Source: Aquificota bacterium
GTDB lineage: Bacteria; Aquificota; Aquificia; Aquificales; QOAS01
Length of the DNA stretch: 5,400 nt
NCBI GenBank assembly: GCA_026987085.1
Contig: JALSNH010000235.1
Location: forward strand, 1-5,400
Direction: 5' to 3'
In this document: positions 5,173 to 5,400 of the stretch, piece after piece
Layout of the letters: the number at the start of each line of letters is the position of its first letter
How positions within the stretch are numbered: the first letter of the stretch is position 1
Translations under genes and position numbers: made by a program
Notes under the pieces: generated by a model
What the model was told of the DNA's origin: nothing
Databases searched by the model: none
The model's input: the letters and a program-made list of their open reading frames with translations, nothing else

Positions 5173-5400
5173 TTAAAGGGCAAAACTTTTAAACCACCCT
5201 TTTAAAATTTCAAACTGCCTATGGGTATTATATTCATCAGTTTCCATAGGAGATTTAAAGAAAAATGCCAACTCTTTAACCACTCCCTTAACACCTTTCT
5301 TTTTGGCAAAAAGCAAAAATCTTGCTATATCCAAAACGAGCGGTGCGGCAACTATGGCATCTATAGCGTCCCAAATAAAGTAAAACTTCATTTTTGTGCC
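5173..5400 (-). CDS. ino1: Inositol-3-phosphate synthase, C-terminal part (gene continues past the window)
   Basis: The last 75 codons are visible, and the frame stays open to the window edge. The segment W-D-A-I-D-A-I-V-A-A-P-L-V-L-D-I-A-R-F-L, then K-K-K-G-V-K-G and L-A-F-F-F-K-S-P-M, and the ending H-R-Q-F-E-I-L match the C-terminal fold of prokaryotic myo-inositol-1-phosphate synthases. These usually read G-T-D-S-x-L-A-A-P-L-V-L-D-L at this point. The enzyme isomerises glucose 6-phosphate to inositol phosphate using NAD in the cytoplasm. In thermophiles the product feeds di-myo-inositol phosphate (a heat-stress solute) or inositol phospholipids. The ATG at 5391 sits in the middle of the conserved block and is not the real start. 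The catalytic and NAD-binding parts lie outside the window, so activity cannot be judged. A terminator follows 65 nt downstream. Confidence 0.8.
   Translation of the reverse strand, partial: GTKMKFYFIWDAIDAIVAAPLVLDIARFLLFAKKKGVKGVVKELAFFFKSPMETDEYNTHRQFEILKGWFKSFAL

Overview
This 5.4 kb window looks like chromosomal DNA from a thermophilic, anaerobic or microaerophilic bacterium. The best guess is the phylum Aquificota (for example, a Desulfurobacterium/Thermovibrio relative), but this is an inference. It rests on moderate-to-low GC, dense gene packing, arginine coded mostly by AGG/AGA, lysine-rich proteins, a UbiA of the type used in futalosine-pathway menaquinone synthesis, and the end of an inositol-phosphate synthase of the kind found in thermophiles. 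There are no mobile elements, CRISPR arrays, rRNAs or tRNAs.

The left half is on the plus strand. It holds the last 14 codons of an unidentified gene, then nfo (endonuclease IV, 285 aa, all nine expected metal ligands present), then a gene that begins as a standard bacterial pheT (phenylalanyl-tRNA synthetase beta). Overlapping hairpins and an oddly placed Shine-Dalgarno sequence lie between nfo and pheT. A strong intrinsic terminator follows pheT.

The right half is on the minus strand and converges on that terminator. Read from right to left it holds the C-terminal 75 codons of an inositol-3-phosphate synthase, an intrinsic terminator, and then tatC, an mqnP-like ubiA and an AEC-family transporter. 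tatC and ubiA overlap by 14 nt, and ubiA and the transporter are 32 nt apart, so the three are probably one transcript.

The most notable feature is the pheT-like gene. It keeps the N-terminal tRNA-binding OB domain and an intact-looking B3/B4 editing domain, but stops at 508 residues instead of about 780-800. The second half of B5, the catalytic-like module and the anticodon-binding domain are missing. In their place is a tail of about 72 residues that I do not recognise. A clean terminator follows, and no frameshifted remnant is visible. It could be one half of a split PheRS beta or a stand-alone tRNA-binding and editing paralogue.

Functionally the window mixes DNA repair (nfo), translation or its quality control (pheT-like), twin-arginine protein export (tatC), quinone biosynthesis (ubiA/mqnP) and solute or phospholipid precursor synthesis (ino1). 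tatC and ubiA both serve membrane respiratory metabolism, which may explain their linkage.
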